64,000 nucleotides of DNA from Paenibacillus cymbidii (lineage in GTDB: Bacteria > Bacillota > Bacilli > Paenibacillales > NBRC-103111): contig NZ_SHLX01000013.1 of the NCBI RefSeq assembly GCF_004764705.1, positions 62,001 through 126,000 of the forward strand, given 5' to 3'. Position 1 is the stretch's first letter, and each line of letters opens with the position of its first letter. Shown one piece after another: positions 26,881 to 35,376 of this stretch. The position numbers and the translations under genes were made by a program. Below the pieces are notes generated by a model. That model was not told the DNA's origin. It saw nothing but the letters and a program-made list of their open reading frames with translations, and made no database searches.

Positions 26881-27034
26881 GCATGACCGTCATATTCTGT
26901 CAATCGTCGTCAGCCGGGACGAGCCGCAGCGCGTCAGCGGCGGCAACGGGCGGGAGCTCGGCCTGTTCGTCGTCGTCTCCCGCGTCCTGAAGGACCTGCA
27001 GCACAAAAACGAAAACCACTATTACGGCTGCTAG
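26881..27034 (+). pseudogene. Possible 3' gene remnant on the plus strand
   Basis: A frame of about 50 codons ending in TAG at 27032-27034 reads as coherent protein (ILSIVVSRDEPQRVSGG, then RELGLFVVVSRVLKDLQHK and ENHYYGC) but has no start codon and is closed upstream by TAG. It looks like the C-terminus of a lost gene. I cannot name the family. It fills much of the gap between the chemoreceptor and the Uma2 gene. Confidence 0.25.
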
Positions 27035-27085
27035 GGATCGCCTCCAACGCTTCGACGGCCTGCCGCTTCTTATCGTTACACAGAA

Positions 27086-27679
27086 TCAGGTGAGCAGTTT
27101 GCGGACAACAGGGTCCTGAAGCAGCTCGCCGACCGTAAACGACACGCAAGGAAGCTTGTCTGACACTACCTTGTCCCCCTCCTCAAACAGGTCGGCGATC
27201 ACATATTGCTCCCCGCTAAGTACATATCGTTCCAATGTGCGCGCCCAAGCATCGATAATCCAGTATTCAGGCACGCCGTGTCTGGCGTAGATCGCCGCCT
27301 TTCTGACCTTGTCGCGTTTGCGGGAGCTCGGCGACAGCACTTCGACGACAAGATCGGGAGCACCTTCGATGCCCCGAAGGGTTACGATGTTGAGCCGATC
27401 GCGATGAATCATCACCAAATCCGGCTGCAGCACATTCGTCCGGGTCAGGATGATATCCAGCGGCGCCATAAAGATGACGTAATCCTCGGCGCAGCTCTGC
27501 ATGAGCAGGTACAGTTTCCCGCTGACTCCCTGATGAACCGTCGACGGACCCGGAGACATCATCTCCAGCTCGCCGTCGAGAATTTCATACCGGTTGCCGT
27601 CATCCGGCATTTCCGCGTAAACCTCGTAAGTGACCGGCGACTCTTTCACTTTATCCTTGTTTTCTTTGCGATTGGACAT
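27086..27679 (-). CDS. Uma2-family (DUF820) PD-(D/E)XK nuclease-like protein
   Basis: A 197-residue cytoplasmic protein. The typical features are TYEVYAEMPDDGNRYEILDGELEMMSPGP at the N-terminus, the acidic LQPDLVMI segment, and the nuclease-core DLVVEVLSPSSRKRDKVRKA with a following YARHGVPEYWIID. The D…E-x-L pattern (PDLVVEVLS) matches the restriction-like active site of the family, whose biological role is unknown. ATG 27679 was chosen because GAGGAGG lies 7-8 nt upstream. A nested hairpin with a U-run sits directly before the ribosome site. Confidence 0.88.
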   Translation of the reverse strand: MSNRKENKDKVKESPVTYEVYAEMPDDGNRYEILDGELEMMSPGPSTVHQGVSGKLYLLMQSCAEDYVIFMAPLDIILTRTNVLQPDLVMIHRDRLNIVTLRGIEGAPDLVVEVLSPSSRKRDKVRKAAIYARHGVPEYWIIDAWARTLERYVLSGEQYVIADLFEEGDKVVSDKLPCVSFTVGELLQDPVVRKLLT

Positions 27680-27697
27680 GCAGCACGCCTCCTCGTT

Positions 27698-27757
27698 CAA
27701 AATAAAAGCACCCCGACAAAGCAACACACTGGTGTGTCAGGCTTTGGCAAGGTGCTT
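27698..27757 (-). terminator. Nested-hairpin terminator in the leader of the Uma2 gene
   Basis: Three nested stems share one axis: AAGCACC / GGTGCTT (27706-27712 with 27751-27757), CAAAGC / GCTTTG, and ACACAC / GTGTGT around a short loop. Read on the minus strand, the structure is followed by TTTTATTTT and then at once by the GAGGAGG ribosome site of the Uma2 gene. It could end an upstream transcript (the ISAs1 relic) or act as an attenuator for the gene. Confidence 0.7.
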
Positions 27758-27896
27758 CCTCGCTGCAAATCATATAATCTCATTGTATACAGCAGCCGTT
27801 GCCCTGTCAATTATCGCGATAAGCGGCCCAGGGCAAACGCTTACGAATGGTTACGATTCACCGTCCCCCTGCTCCTGAGACACGATTCCATGAAGT

Positions 27897-27966
27897 AGCG
27901 GAAGGAGGTTCCGCTATTCCTCCAACGTTGGCCTTCCAACACGCCTTAGCGGAAGTCGGTTCCGCT
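27897..27966. repeat. Half-cassette: two AGCGGAA-N5-TTCCGCT palindromes 51 bp apart
   Basis: Two 19-bp palindromes (27897-27915 and 27948-27966) share the same arms and differ in the loop. Their centres are 51 bp apart, the same step as T1-T2 in the four-palindrome cassettes. No second pair is found 62 bp away on either side. The block from 27760 to 28524 holds this pair and the transposase relic, and nothing else that I can identify. Confidence 0.75.
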
Positions 27967-28274
27967 ATTGCGCCAAGGTGTCTTTGAGGCCCTGGACTAT
28001 GGCTGGCTGCGAATCGTAACGATACCTTTTCAGGAAGCTGGAGGACGTTCCGTACGTTATTGGGGTCCAAGCCGCAAATGTTCCGCTTCGCACAGGTCAT
28101 GTCCAGCGTCTCGTGCAGGGTGCTTTCACTCCTCCGGTGACTGCGGCGGACCTGCAAGAGTGGCTCGGCGGTTGCCCCTTTTCACTGTGAATGAAATAGC
28201 TGGTTTCACCCGATTGTGCTCCCATTGTCCCGCGGCTTGCAACGGAGCTTTCGCTTGGGGAGCACTTCGTGTTC

Positions 28275-28498
28275 CTATCGTTGACTTGCAGGATTGACTT
28301 GCGGGACATAGTCGGCCCCTTGTTCGATGATCGTGGCTGCACTCTCTTTTTGAGTGCGCATCGCATCAATCGTGACGATCCTTCTTTTGAGATCGAGCAG
28401 GTGCTTTCATTGCTTGTTTGATCATCGGCAACTCCCCTTGTCTTTTTCCAGCTTGGGTTTACTTTCGTAAGCGATTGCCCTGAGAAGCGGCCAGCCAC
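28275..28498 (-). pseudogene. ISAs1-family transposase relic
   Basis: On the minus strand one frame reads LLDLKRRIVTIDAMRTQKES followed by AATIIEQGADYVPQV, which matches the central DDE region of ISAs1 transposases (usually LLDLKG-IVTIDAMG-x-QK…GADYVLALKGNQ). The Gly after DAM is Arg and the frame stops soon after. Upstream (28400-28498) the sequence ASQGNRL and ELPMIKQ in another frame fits the preceding family segment, so at least one frameshift is present. The ends and inverted repeats are lost. It is a decayed insertion. Confidence 0.7.
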
Positions 28499-28524
28499 TG
28501 CTTACGTGCATGCGGCGCCCCGCC

Positions 28525-29874
28525 TTAATAGTTCCCATACTCCAGTTTGCTCGTATGGAAGCCGCAGAACGCCGGAAAATTGCGCGACAGCTTGTCGATT
28601 TCGTCCGGCAGCACGTGCTGCAGCTCCTCCAGCCGGCGTTTGCGCGCCCGCTCGGCCATCACTTGCGGCGTCACCATATCGCCGATTTGCTTGTACAGCT
28701 CCGGCCCCCACTTGGTGCCGAAGTCGACGTGCAGCCGTTCGTCCACGATGTCGAACTCGCTCTGGATCGCCGCCATGGCGTCGCCGAATGACCAAAACGC
28801 CTCGACGGCCTTGCGCTTCTTCGCGAACGAACAAGCCTCCGCAACCATCGTCAGCCAGGCGTACATATCCGCGTAACGCGCGTCGCTATCCTCCGGCAGC
28901 ACGGAGGTGCGCAGCCACTTGAAGTCCGTCGTCGCGTAGCCGTACTGCCCCAACCGTCGCATGCCCATCTCGCTGTGGCGGAATTCGTCCCACATGTGCC
29001 GGGCAAAATCGTAATAAAACGCCAGTGGCATCTGCTGGACCGAATAGTATAAATACGTCATGGTCTCCGCCGGGGCAATTTCCGTGGCGTTGATGTACAC
29101 CATCTGCCGAACCGAATGGAACAGCGGCGACATGCCTTCGTCCGAATAAGCGGTCGCCGGGCCGGCATGGCTTTCCAGCGGCGGAAACCGCGCTTCGTCC
29201 ATAACCGGCACCGCCGGAATCGGGCCGGCCGGCTCGTACGCCGGAGCGGGCGGGAACGACGGCGCCTGTCCTGCGGCCGACGCCGTCTCCAGCGCCGTCC
29301 ACAGCCCGGCCGCGTATGCCTTCCATTCGTCGGCCCGCTGCGCTTCCGCGCTGTCCAGGCCAACGAACCGCTGCTGCTCGGCGAGCCAGGCAAGGATGTC
29401 GCCGCGGTCCAGCAGAACGATGCGAAGCTGGTCGACGGTCGGCGCGTCGAGCACCGGATCGGCCTGCTGCAGCAGCCGGTCGCAAGCGGCCAGCACCTGC
29501 CGGTAAAATAGTTCGTACCCCGCCAGAAAAGCCGCCGTCGACGGCGCCGAGGCGAGCCGCTCGTACGCCTCGCGAATCGGCGCCGGACTACGCTCCTCGC
29601 CAAGGCCGCCCGGCAGCTCGCGCAACCGTTTCTCCAGCGCTTCCACATGCCGGATATGCACATACGTCCAGCGCCCCAGCTTCAGCTTCGTTTCGTATGG
29701 CTTGACTGCCGTAACCCAGCCCGCCGCCGCCCGGGACAATTCAAATTCGTGCCACAGCAGCGGCTTCAGCAGCCGCGCCGTGTCGCTCGGCCGCAGAAAC
29801 GGCGACCGCCGGACGGCGTCCCCCGCCTGCTCCCGCGCCACATCGACAATGCCTTGCACATGATGATCGCTCAT
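28525..29874 (-). CDS. Ferritin-like (DUF455-type) di-iron-like protein
   Basis: A 449-residue cytoplasmic protein rich in helices. Carboxylate/His motifs consistent with a ferritin-like di-iron site are visible: LWHEFELS near residue 42, YVHIRHVEALEKR near 75, MWDEFRHSEMGMRRLGQYGY near 300, and DERLHVDFG near 385. Proteins with this pattern resemble DUF455/MiaE-type helical oxygenases, but the substrate is unknown. GAGAAGGGG precedes the ATG. It is divergent from an AraC regulator (145 bp between starts), which probably controls it. The C-terminus CGFHTSKLEYGNY is intact, with no truncation seen. Confidence 0.6.
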   Translation of the reverse strand: MSDHHVQGIVDVAREQAGDAVRRSPFLRPSDTARLLKPLLWHEFELSRAAAGWVTAVKPYETKLKLGRWTYVHIRHVEALEKRLRELPGGLGEERSPAPIREAYERLASAPSTAAFLAGYELFYRQVLAACDRLLQQADPVLDAPTVDQLRIVLLDRGDILAWLAEQQRFVGLDSAEAQRADEWKAYAAGLWTALETASAAGQAPSFPPAPAYEPAGPIPAVPVMDEARFPPLESHAGPATAYSDEGMSPLFHSVRQMVYINATEIAPAETMTYLYYSVQQMPLAFYYDFARHMWDEFRHSEMGMRRLGQYGYATTDFKWLRTSVLPEDSDARYADMYAWLTMVAEACSFAKKRKAVEAFWSFGDAMAAIQSEFDIVDERLHVDFGTKWGPELYKQIGDMVTPQVMAERARKRRLEELQHVLPDEIDKLSRNFPAFCGFHTSKLEYGNY

Positions 29875-30019
29875 GGTTCTACCCCTTCTCCTCTTCGTCC
29901 GCGCAATACGTCAACTGTAGCAAAACAAACGCCGGCCATGTCGCGCCGGAATGCGGAAAAAATGTTGCTACTTTGCGGTTTTTTTATTATGGTGAGGACA
30001 AGGGGAAGGACGTGCCGAC

Positions 30020-30910
30020 ATGAACATTCAACCGTTCGAAATGAACGAGAGCCTGGTCTATTTTGCCTACCGGCGAACGAGCCGCGAAACGAACGACGAT
30101 CACGAAATTTTCCACTCCCATCAGGGCATCGAATTCCTGTTCGTCCACCAGGGCACCGGCACCCTGGTCATCGACCATAAAACGTACGAAATCAAGCCGG
30201 GCATGCTGATTGTGTACCAGCCCTACCAGTCGCACCATCTGCAGGTGGCGACAAATGCCGACGCCCCGTTCGTCCGCAGCATCCTGCTGTTCGAGCCGTC
30301 GCTGTACGAGACGTATTTCCGGCCGTGGCCCGAGCTGCACGCCTTCTTCAACCGTCTTGTCGGCAGCAAGCTCCCGTTTCCGTGCCTGTACGACGCGGCC
30401 GAGCATGCCGGCCTGGCCGGCTTCTGGGAAGACGTCAACAGCTGGCTGCCCGCCGTCGACAAAAAAGACCAGCTCGAACAAATCTCGCTGGCCATCGTGG
30501 TATTCATCCGCAGTTTGAAACAAATTTGGCTGCAGCACGAAACCCGCCCGCTTCCCGCCGTGCCGCGCAAGACGCACCAGGCCGAAGCCGTGCTGGAGTG
30601 GATCCGCCGCCACCTGGACGAACCGTTCCGTCTGGAGCATGTGGCGCGCGAGCTGCATCTTTCCACGTTCCATCTGTCGCATCTGTTCAAGGAAGCGATC
30701 GGCGTCAGCATCTCCGACTACATGGCCGCCCAGCGCATTCACAAGGCGGTGCAGCTGCTCACGACGACCCGCCTGCCCCTGCCGCAAATCGGCGAACGAA
30801 TCGGGATCACCAACAGCTCGTATTTTTGCCAGTTTTTCAAAGCGCACATGGGCATCACCCCGCACCAATACCGCAAAAAGTGGTTTCGCCCGTCCGTCGA
30901 TCCGTCATAA
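30020..30910 (+). CDS. AraC-family transcriptional regulator
   Basis: A 296-residue regulator. An N-terminal cupin (HSHQGIEFLFVHQGTG and KPGMLIVYQPYQSHHLQ, about 30-100) senses a ligand, and the C-terminal double HTH (about 190-290) ends with IGITNSSYFCQFFKAHMGITPHQYRKKW. The start ATG at 30020 follows AAGGGGAAGGA. It shares a short promoter region with the divergent ferritin-like gene, the most likely target. Cassette C follows 78 bp after the stop. Confidence 0.9.
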   Translation: MNIQPFEMNESLVYFAYRRTSRETNDDHEIFHSHQGIEFLFVHQGTGTLVIDHKTYEIKPGMLIVYQPYQSHHLQVATNADAPFVRSILLFEPSLYETYFRPWPELHAFFNRLVGSKLPFPCLYDAAEHAGLAGFWEDVNSWLPAVDKKDQLEQISLAIVVFIRSLKQIWLQHETRPLPAVPRKTHQAEAVLEWIRRHLDEPFRLEHVARELHLSTFHLSHLFKEAIGVSISDYMAAQRIHKAVQLLTTTRLPLPQIGERIGITNSSYFCQFFKAHMGITPHQYRKKWFRPSVDPS

Positions 30911-30987
30911 CGGCAGGTAATCGGCTTCTATGTCCGTGAGCAAGACGGTTCTCGTCCGCAATCCCCCTCCGAAACATGCCGCCGCCA

Positions 30988-31179
30988 AAATAGCCCGCAA
31001 AAAATGGCCTATTCGCCCATTTTCCCGCGGCACAACAAAAATAACCAGCCAAAACACTGGTTATTCTCTGCAAATCAACTCCAAATCGAGCATTTCAGCG
31101 GAATAGCCAGCGTTTTCACTGGCTATTTCGTTGCTCCGCCCTATTTTGGGCGAAATAGCCCACAAAACATGGCTTATTC
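30988..31179. repeat. Four-palindrome cassette C (T1-T2-T2-T1)
   Basis: Palindromes are centred at 31001, 31052.5, 31114.5 and 31166, with steps of 51.5, 62 and 51.5 bp. The cassette lies between the convergent AraC and GH78 genes, where it might also serve as a bidirectional terminator, though no U-runs are present beyond the short TT ends of the arms. Several stems carry compensating or near-compensating changes (for example ATAACC / GGTTAT in the second unit). Confidence 0.9.
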
Positions 31180-31235
31180 TGTGCCGCGGATGCCATAGAA
31201 GCAAGGGACGGCTCCCCCACTCTCCACGGAAGCCA

Positions 31236-33455
31236 TTACCCGCTAACAACCGGCACCCCTTCCGGCGCCTCAACCTGCAGTTTCCCGTGTGCGTATGCAA
31301 TCCGGATCGTCCCCGTCCGCACGCGGCAGGCAAAGTCGAAGCGCTCCAGCGAATCCGGGATACGCGGCGTCAGCTTGATCGTTTCCCACCCCGGCGCTCC
31401 GGGCTTCAGCCCCATGATCTCTTCAATAAACAGCGGGATCGGCCCGCTCGCCCATGGATGGCACAGGCTGGTGTTCCATTTCTGCTCCTTGCCCCACGCC
31501 TCGAAGCAAGTGGTTGCGCCTTCTTTGACCATATTGCCCCATGAATGCTCGTCATCCGCCGTCAGTCTGGCGTACACGTACTCCATTTCGCCGGCCGCCG
31601 CCAGCGCTTTCAGCAGGAAGTAGGAAAAATACACGCCGCAATTCATATTGCGGCTCTTGAGCCAGGAAGCGACGGACGAAACCGCCTCGTCCGGCACAAG
31701 CCCGAACAGCAGCGGCAGCGCGTTCGCGTGCAGCGAGGCGTGCTTCGAACCGACCGCGTCGACGAATCGCCGGTTGTCCGCGTCGTAGAACGCCCGCACA
31801 AACTTGTCGCGAAATTGCTCCAACTCGGCCGCCGCCCCATCCGCTCCCGCATCCATCCCCAGTGCCGCGCGAATGTCGGCAAGCGCCTTGCACGCGCCAT
31901 AATAGAAGGCGTTGACCACATTGTGGCAGCCGGGTCCAACCGGACGCGTCAAGGGGAAATCGTAGCCGTCGCGCAGCCCTTCCGGCCAGTCGACAAGGTT
32001 CCACTTGTCGCTGACATGCTCGAGCAGCCCGCCGGCCTGGCGGTAGCGATCGAAATATCGCATCATCGCCCCGGCGATCGGCTCCATCTCGCGCAGGAAC
32101 TCAATGTCGCCGCTATGGCGATAATATTCGAGCAGCTGCATCGGCCACTGGAAGGAGAAGTCGGCGATCTCCTGCATGAAGCTCCCCGGCGCCACCGCCA
32201 TGCCGCCCGGACAAATATGCTGCGCGGCAAGCGCAAAATCGGCGAGCGCCTTCCTCACCATCCGCAAATCGCCGTTTGCGTACATATGGGCATGCATGAT
32301 CACCGTGTTGTCGCCCAGGTATTGGCCTTTTTCGCGGCTCGGGCAATCGACGAATTGTTCCTGCGTGCCGTATTGCAGACCGTTCCGGCAGATCGTCCAG
32401 ACCCGATCGAACATCGCGTCCGAGGTGTCGAGCCGGCAGCTGTCGCTGTCCAATGGATAGTGGCGCACGACAGCGGCGAACGATGCCGCCCGAATCGCCG
32501 CCGGCGAGCCGATCACCTCGACATAACGAAACGCCTTGTATTCGAACGGCTCCAGCATGTCAAGCCCGCCCGACAGCGTCCACCATTCGCTGTACTTGCA
32601 GTTGCAGCGCATCTCATACCGCACCTGCCCGCCGGTCTCGTCCAGTTCTTCTCCGCAGCGAATTTCCAGCCGTTCGCCGGGTTCGCCGCACGCTTCCATC
32701 GTGAACTGGCCGGTCAGCTCCGTGCCGAAATCGATCAAATAACGCCCCGGCTCCGGATTAACAACCGATGCCGGAGTGCGCCGATACACGGCAAGCGGAG
32801 GGGTTGATTGCAGCACCAACTCATGATCGTCATACGGCGCCGGATGACACGCGCTCCAGTCGCTGTCGTCGTATGCCGGCTCCCGCCAGCCGCGGTTTTC
32901 CAGCCTGCTGTCGATATGCTCGAGAAACTGCGTCTTGTAACCGACCGTCTCCGCGCTTCCGTCGCCGTATTGGCGGGCAACGGTATATTTCCAGGTATCG
33001 TCGCTCGCCAGCAGCAGCCGATCGTCCGCGAACAGCTCGGCGATCATGCCCTGCCGCAAGTCGCCGCTGTTGTAAGCGCGATTGATTAGCCCCTGGTAAT
33101 ATACATGCACGGCGATTGCATTTTCGCCCGGACTCAGCCATTCCGTGACATCGAGACGCAAGTACGGGTAATGAAACGCATATCCTTGCGCAGGACCCTG
33201 CGCGACGAACGCGCCGTTCATGTACAGCTTGAAATAGTCGTCGGCCGTTATATCGAGCCACATTCGTTTGCCCGCGCACTCATCCGCTCCGAGCGTGAAT
33301 ACGCGCCGCACCAGCATGTGCCGGTTCAGCAAATCGGCCGGGTGTTCCGGCAGTGCGATTGGCTCCATTTCCTTATGCAGCAGCTGCAGCGGCGCGAAAC
33401 CGCCGAAGCTTGCGTCTTGGATCCATTTGGCTTGCCAGCTTTTCTGCTCATCCAC
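31236..33455 (-). CDS. Alpha-L-rhamnosidase-like glycoside hydrolase (GH78)
   Basis: A 739-residue cytoplasmic enzyme without a signal peptide. N-terminal beta-sandwich domains (about 1-330) include WQAKWIQDA, RMWLDITADDYFKLYMNG and YLRLDVTEWLSPGENAIAV, as in GH78. The (alpha/alpha)6 catalytic barrel (about 340-680) carries EQFVDCPSREKGQYLGDNT, where the Asp/Glu residues match the acidic cluster of GH78, and a C-terminal jelly roll starts near GPIPLFIEEIMGLKPG. It would remove terminal rhamnose from glycans. GTG 33455 was chosen because AGAGGAGG lies 11 nt upstream. The frame is open farther upstream into an AraC relic, which is not part of the enzyme. Confidence 0.85.
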   Translation of the reverse strand: MDEQKSWQAKWIQDASFGGFAPLQLLHKEMEPIALPEHPADLLNRHMLVRRVFTLGADECAGKRMWLDITADDYFKLYMNGAFVAQGPAQGYAFHYPYLRLDVTEWLSPGENAIAVHVYYQGLINRAYNSGDLRQGMIAELFADDRLLLASDDTWKYTVARQYGDGSAETVGYKTQFLEHIDSRLENRGWREPAYDDSDWSACHPAPYDDHELVLQSTPPLAVYRRTPASVVNPEPGRYLIDFGTELTGQFTMEACGEPGERLEIRCGEELDETGGQVRYEMRCNCKYSEWWTLSGGLDMLEPFEYKAFRYVEVIGSPAAIRAASFAAVVRHYPLDSDSCRLDTSDAMFDRVWTICRNGLQYGTQEQFVDCPSREKGQYLGDNTVIMHAHMYANGDLRMVRKALADFALAAQHICPGGMAVAPGSFMQEIADFSFQWPMQLLEYYRHSGDIEFLREMEPIAGAMMRYFDRYRQAGGLLEHVSDKWNLVDWPEGLRDGYDFPLTRPVGPGCHNVVNAFYYGACKALADIRAALGMDAGADGAAAELEQFRDKFVRAFYDADNRRFVDAVGSKHASLHANALPLLFGLVPDEAVSSVASWLKSRNMNCGVYFSYFLLKALAAAGEMEYVYARLTADDEHSWGNMVKEGATTCFEAWGKEQKWNTSLCHPWASGPIPLFIEEIMGLKPGAPGWETIKLTPRIPDSLERFDFACRVRTGTIRIAYAHGKLQVEAPEGVPVVSG

Positions 33456-33518
33456 CAGACAACAACCTCCTCTTATAACGAGTCTACTCCCTTGCCGCAG
33501 CAAACGACAAGGGAGCAG

Positions 33519-33665
33519 ATGCGAAACGAACGCCTTGGCGAACGATTGCAGCGACAAGTAGCCCACTTGTTCGGCAATATCGCCCACCTTGGCGGCGGTT
33601 TCGGTCAGCAGCCGTTTCGCCATGGCGATCCGGCGCTCATGGAGCATCTCCTTGATCAAACACGA
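33519..33665 (-). pseudogene. AraC C-terminal HTH relic, in frame with the GH78 gene
   Basis: The minus-strand frame upstream of the rhamnosidase reads MLHERRIAMAKRLLTETAAK and VGDIAEQVGYLSLQSFAKAF, which is the second HTH of an AraC protein. The rest of the regulator is missing, and the frame runs on without a stop into the GH78 gene. The GH78 gene has its own ribosome site, so this is probably a relic of a lost regulator rather than a fusion. Confidence 0.75.
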
Positions 33666-33696
33666 TGGGGGGCGGGGAACCCGGGACTGCGGCGGC

Positions 33697-33749
33697 AAAA
33701 TTAAAGACGCCTACCCGAATGGAACATTCGAGTAGGCGTCTTTAATTTT
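33697..33749. terminator. Bidirectional Rho-independent terminator
   Basis: A nearly perfect palindrome of 53 bp: AAAATTAAAGACGCCTAC … GTAGGCGTCTTTAATTTT with an inner CGAATG / CATTCG stem. It is A-rich on one side and T-rich on the other, so it can stop transcription from either direction. It follows the stop of the minus-strand MFS gene by 14 bp. Confidence 0.92.
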
Positions 33750-33762
33750 GCGGCACGTACCG

Positions 33763-34968
33763 TCAGCTTGTTTGCCGTTGCCGGCTGCTGCGGACGAGCC
33801 AGAAGTACGCCGCCATCGCAATCGCGCTGGTCATTAAAATAATGACGCCGAGCGGAACGGCCGTATGCTCGCCGGCAATGCCAACCAGCGGCGTCACCAC
33901 GGCGCCGAGCAGGAACGGAATAACGCCGAGCAGCGCGGCGGCGCTGCCGGCCATGTCGCCCTGGCTTTCCATCGCCAGCGGGAACGCCGCCGTGGACGTA
34001 ATGCCGATCGCCGCGACGAAGAAGAACAGCGGAATAACCAGCGCGTACAGCGGTCCGTGCGCAATCGCCACCGCCAGGACGGCGAGGCTTGCCGCGCCGG
34101 AGAGGCTCAGGCCGAGCAGCAGAAACGTATGCTCCTGTACGCGATGCGCCATCCGGCCGACCAACTGGGAGCCGATGATCAGGCTGATGCCGTTCGAGCC
34201 GAACAGCAGCGCAAACACAGTCGGCGAAACGCCGTAGATCGTCTGGTAAATAAACGGCGTCCCCGACACATAGGCGAACACGCCGGCGATCATAATGCCC
34301 TGCACCAGCATATAGCCGACAAACTGGCGATCGCGCAAAAGCGAGCCGTAATTGCGCAGCTGCTGCACGAAATCGGCGGGCCGGCGGCGCTCCGCCGGCA
34401 GCGTTTCGCGCAGGCTCCATTTGGTCATCGCCTGCAGGTAGCCGCCGAGCGCGGCCAACGCGACAAACACGCCGGTCCACGCGGCGATGGCAAGCACTCC
34501 GCTGCCGGTTACCGGCGCGACGAGCGGACCCAAATTGCCGACCAGCAGCAGCAGCGAAAAAAACTTGGTCAACTCATGGCCGCTGTACAGGTCGCGGGCG
34601 ATGGCCCGGGAAATGACGATCCCTGCCGAAGCGGCAAAGCCCTGGATGAAGCGGAAAGCGATCAATAGTCCGATATGCGGCGATAGGGCGCAGGCGAGCG
34701 AGGCAGCGACATACACGGCCATGCCGATCAGCAGCGGATTGCGTCTGCCGTAAACGTCGCTGAGCGAACCGGTCACGAGTTGGCCGATGCCGAGCCCGAG
34801 CAAACAGGCGGTCAGGCTGAGCTGCACCAGCGAAGCGGTTGTATCGAAGCGCTGCACAATCTCCGGGAATGCCGGCAAATACATATCAATCGTAAAAGGC
34901 CCCAGTGTGGAAAATAAACCGAGCAGCAAAGCCAATCTGAATACATGCGGTTGATTCTGGTTGGTCAT
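33763..34968 (-). CDS. Bcr/CflA-type MFS drug efflux transporter
   Basis: A 401-residue protein with 12 hydrophobic segments. The N-terminus MTNQNQPHVFRLALLLGLFS and the TIDMYLPAFPEI segment in helix 1 are typical of the Bcr/CflA (12-TMS drug:proton antiporter) group. The motif-A-like loop GSLSDVYGRRNPLLIG follows helix 2. It probably exports small hydrophobic compounds. ATG 34968 is preceded by GGGAGAC; a longer frame to 35148 adds a charged leader unlike the family. It is a single gene closed by a bidirectional terminator. Confidence 0.9.
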   Translation of the reverse strand: MTNQNQPHVFRLALLLGLFSTLGPFTIDMYLPAFPEIVQRFDTTASLVQLSLTACLLGLGIGQLVTGSLSDVYGRRNPLLIGMAVYVAASLACALSPHIGLLIAFRFIQGFAASAGIVISRAIARDLYSGHELTKFFSLLLLVGNLGPLVAPVTGSGVLAIAAWTGVFVALAALGGYLQAMTKWSLRETLPAERRRPADFVQQLRNYGSLLRDRQFVGYMLVQGIMIAGVFAYVSGTPFIYQTIYGVSPTVFALLFGSNGISLIIGSQLVGRMAHRVQEHTFLLLGLSLSGAASLAVLAVAIAHGPLYALVIPLFFFVAAIGITSTAAFPLAMESQGDMAGSAAALLGVIPFLLGAVVTPLVGIAGEHTAVPLGVIILMTSAIAMAAYFWLVRSSRQRQTS

Positions 34969-35298
34969 CGTATAGCGTCTCCCGTCTCCTGTTCCTTGTT
35001 CCGTCTTCTGCGACTCTTCCTCTGTCGTTCGCTTGCGAATCCACGTCCGCCCGGCGAAAGCCGGCCGGCCTGTCCGTTCCGCAGCCGAGAGTCTATCGAT
35101 CATCCTATCACAACTCCGGCAAAGCCAACAAATGAAATGAACAAGCAAAAATCCCCTTCCTCGTCCCCCGTGTCGGAAAGGCTGGTAGTTTCGGTAGTGC
35201 TGGAAGTCTCGGAAGAGAATCGCCTGTTTTCGGCTTGAGGTTTTGGCGGCATCGTGGCGATGTTGCGCAGGTTAACGCGGAACCGGAAGAGGATGGCG

Positions 35299-35376
35299 AA
35301 ATAGGCCATTTTTTATGGCTTATTTCGCCAAATATGGGCTATAACCGAAAAATAGCCCATGATTTCACTGGCTATT
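35299..35376. repeat. Half-cassette D (T1-T2 only)
   Basis: Only two units are present: a T1 palindrome centred at 35312 and a T2 palindrome centred at 35363.5, 51.5 bp apart. The T2 unit contains the stop codon of the truncated AraC gene (35365), so the last residues of that protein are encoded by the element. The expected second T2-T1 pair would lie inside the AraC gene and is absent. The gap 34969-35364 holds nothing else that I can identify. Confidence 0.85.

Noticed and set aside
27035..27085. Similarity between KKRQAVEAL at about 27060 and KKRKAVEAF in the ferritin-like protein
   Set aside because: Only about ten residues match and the frame has no other support, so it is probably chance.
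31236..33698. AraC-GH78 fusion protein of 820 residues
   Set aside because: The frame is open, but GH78 has its own ribosome site and GTG start, and the AraC portion is only a fragment of one HTH.
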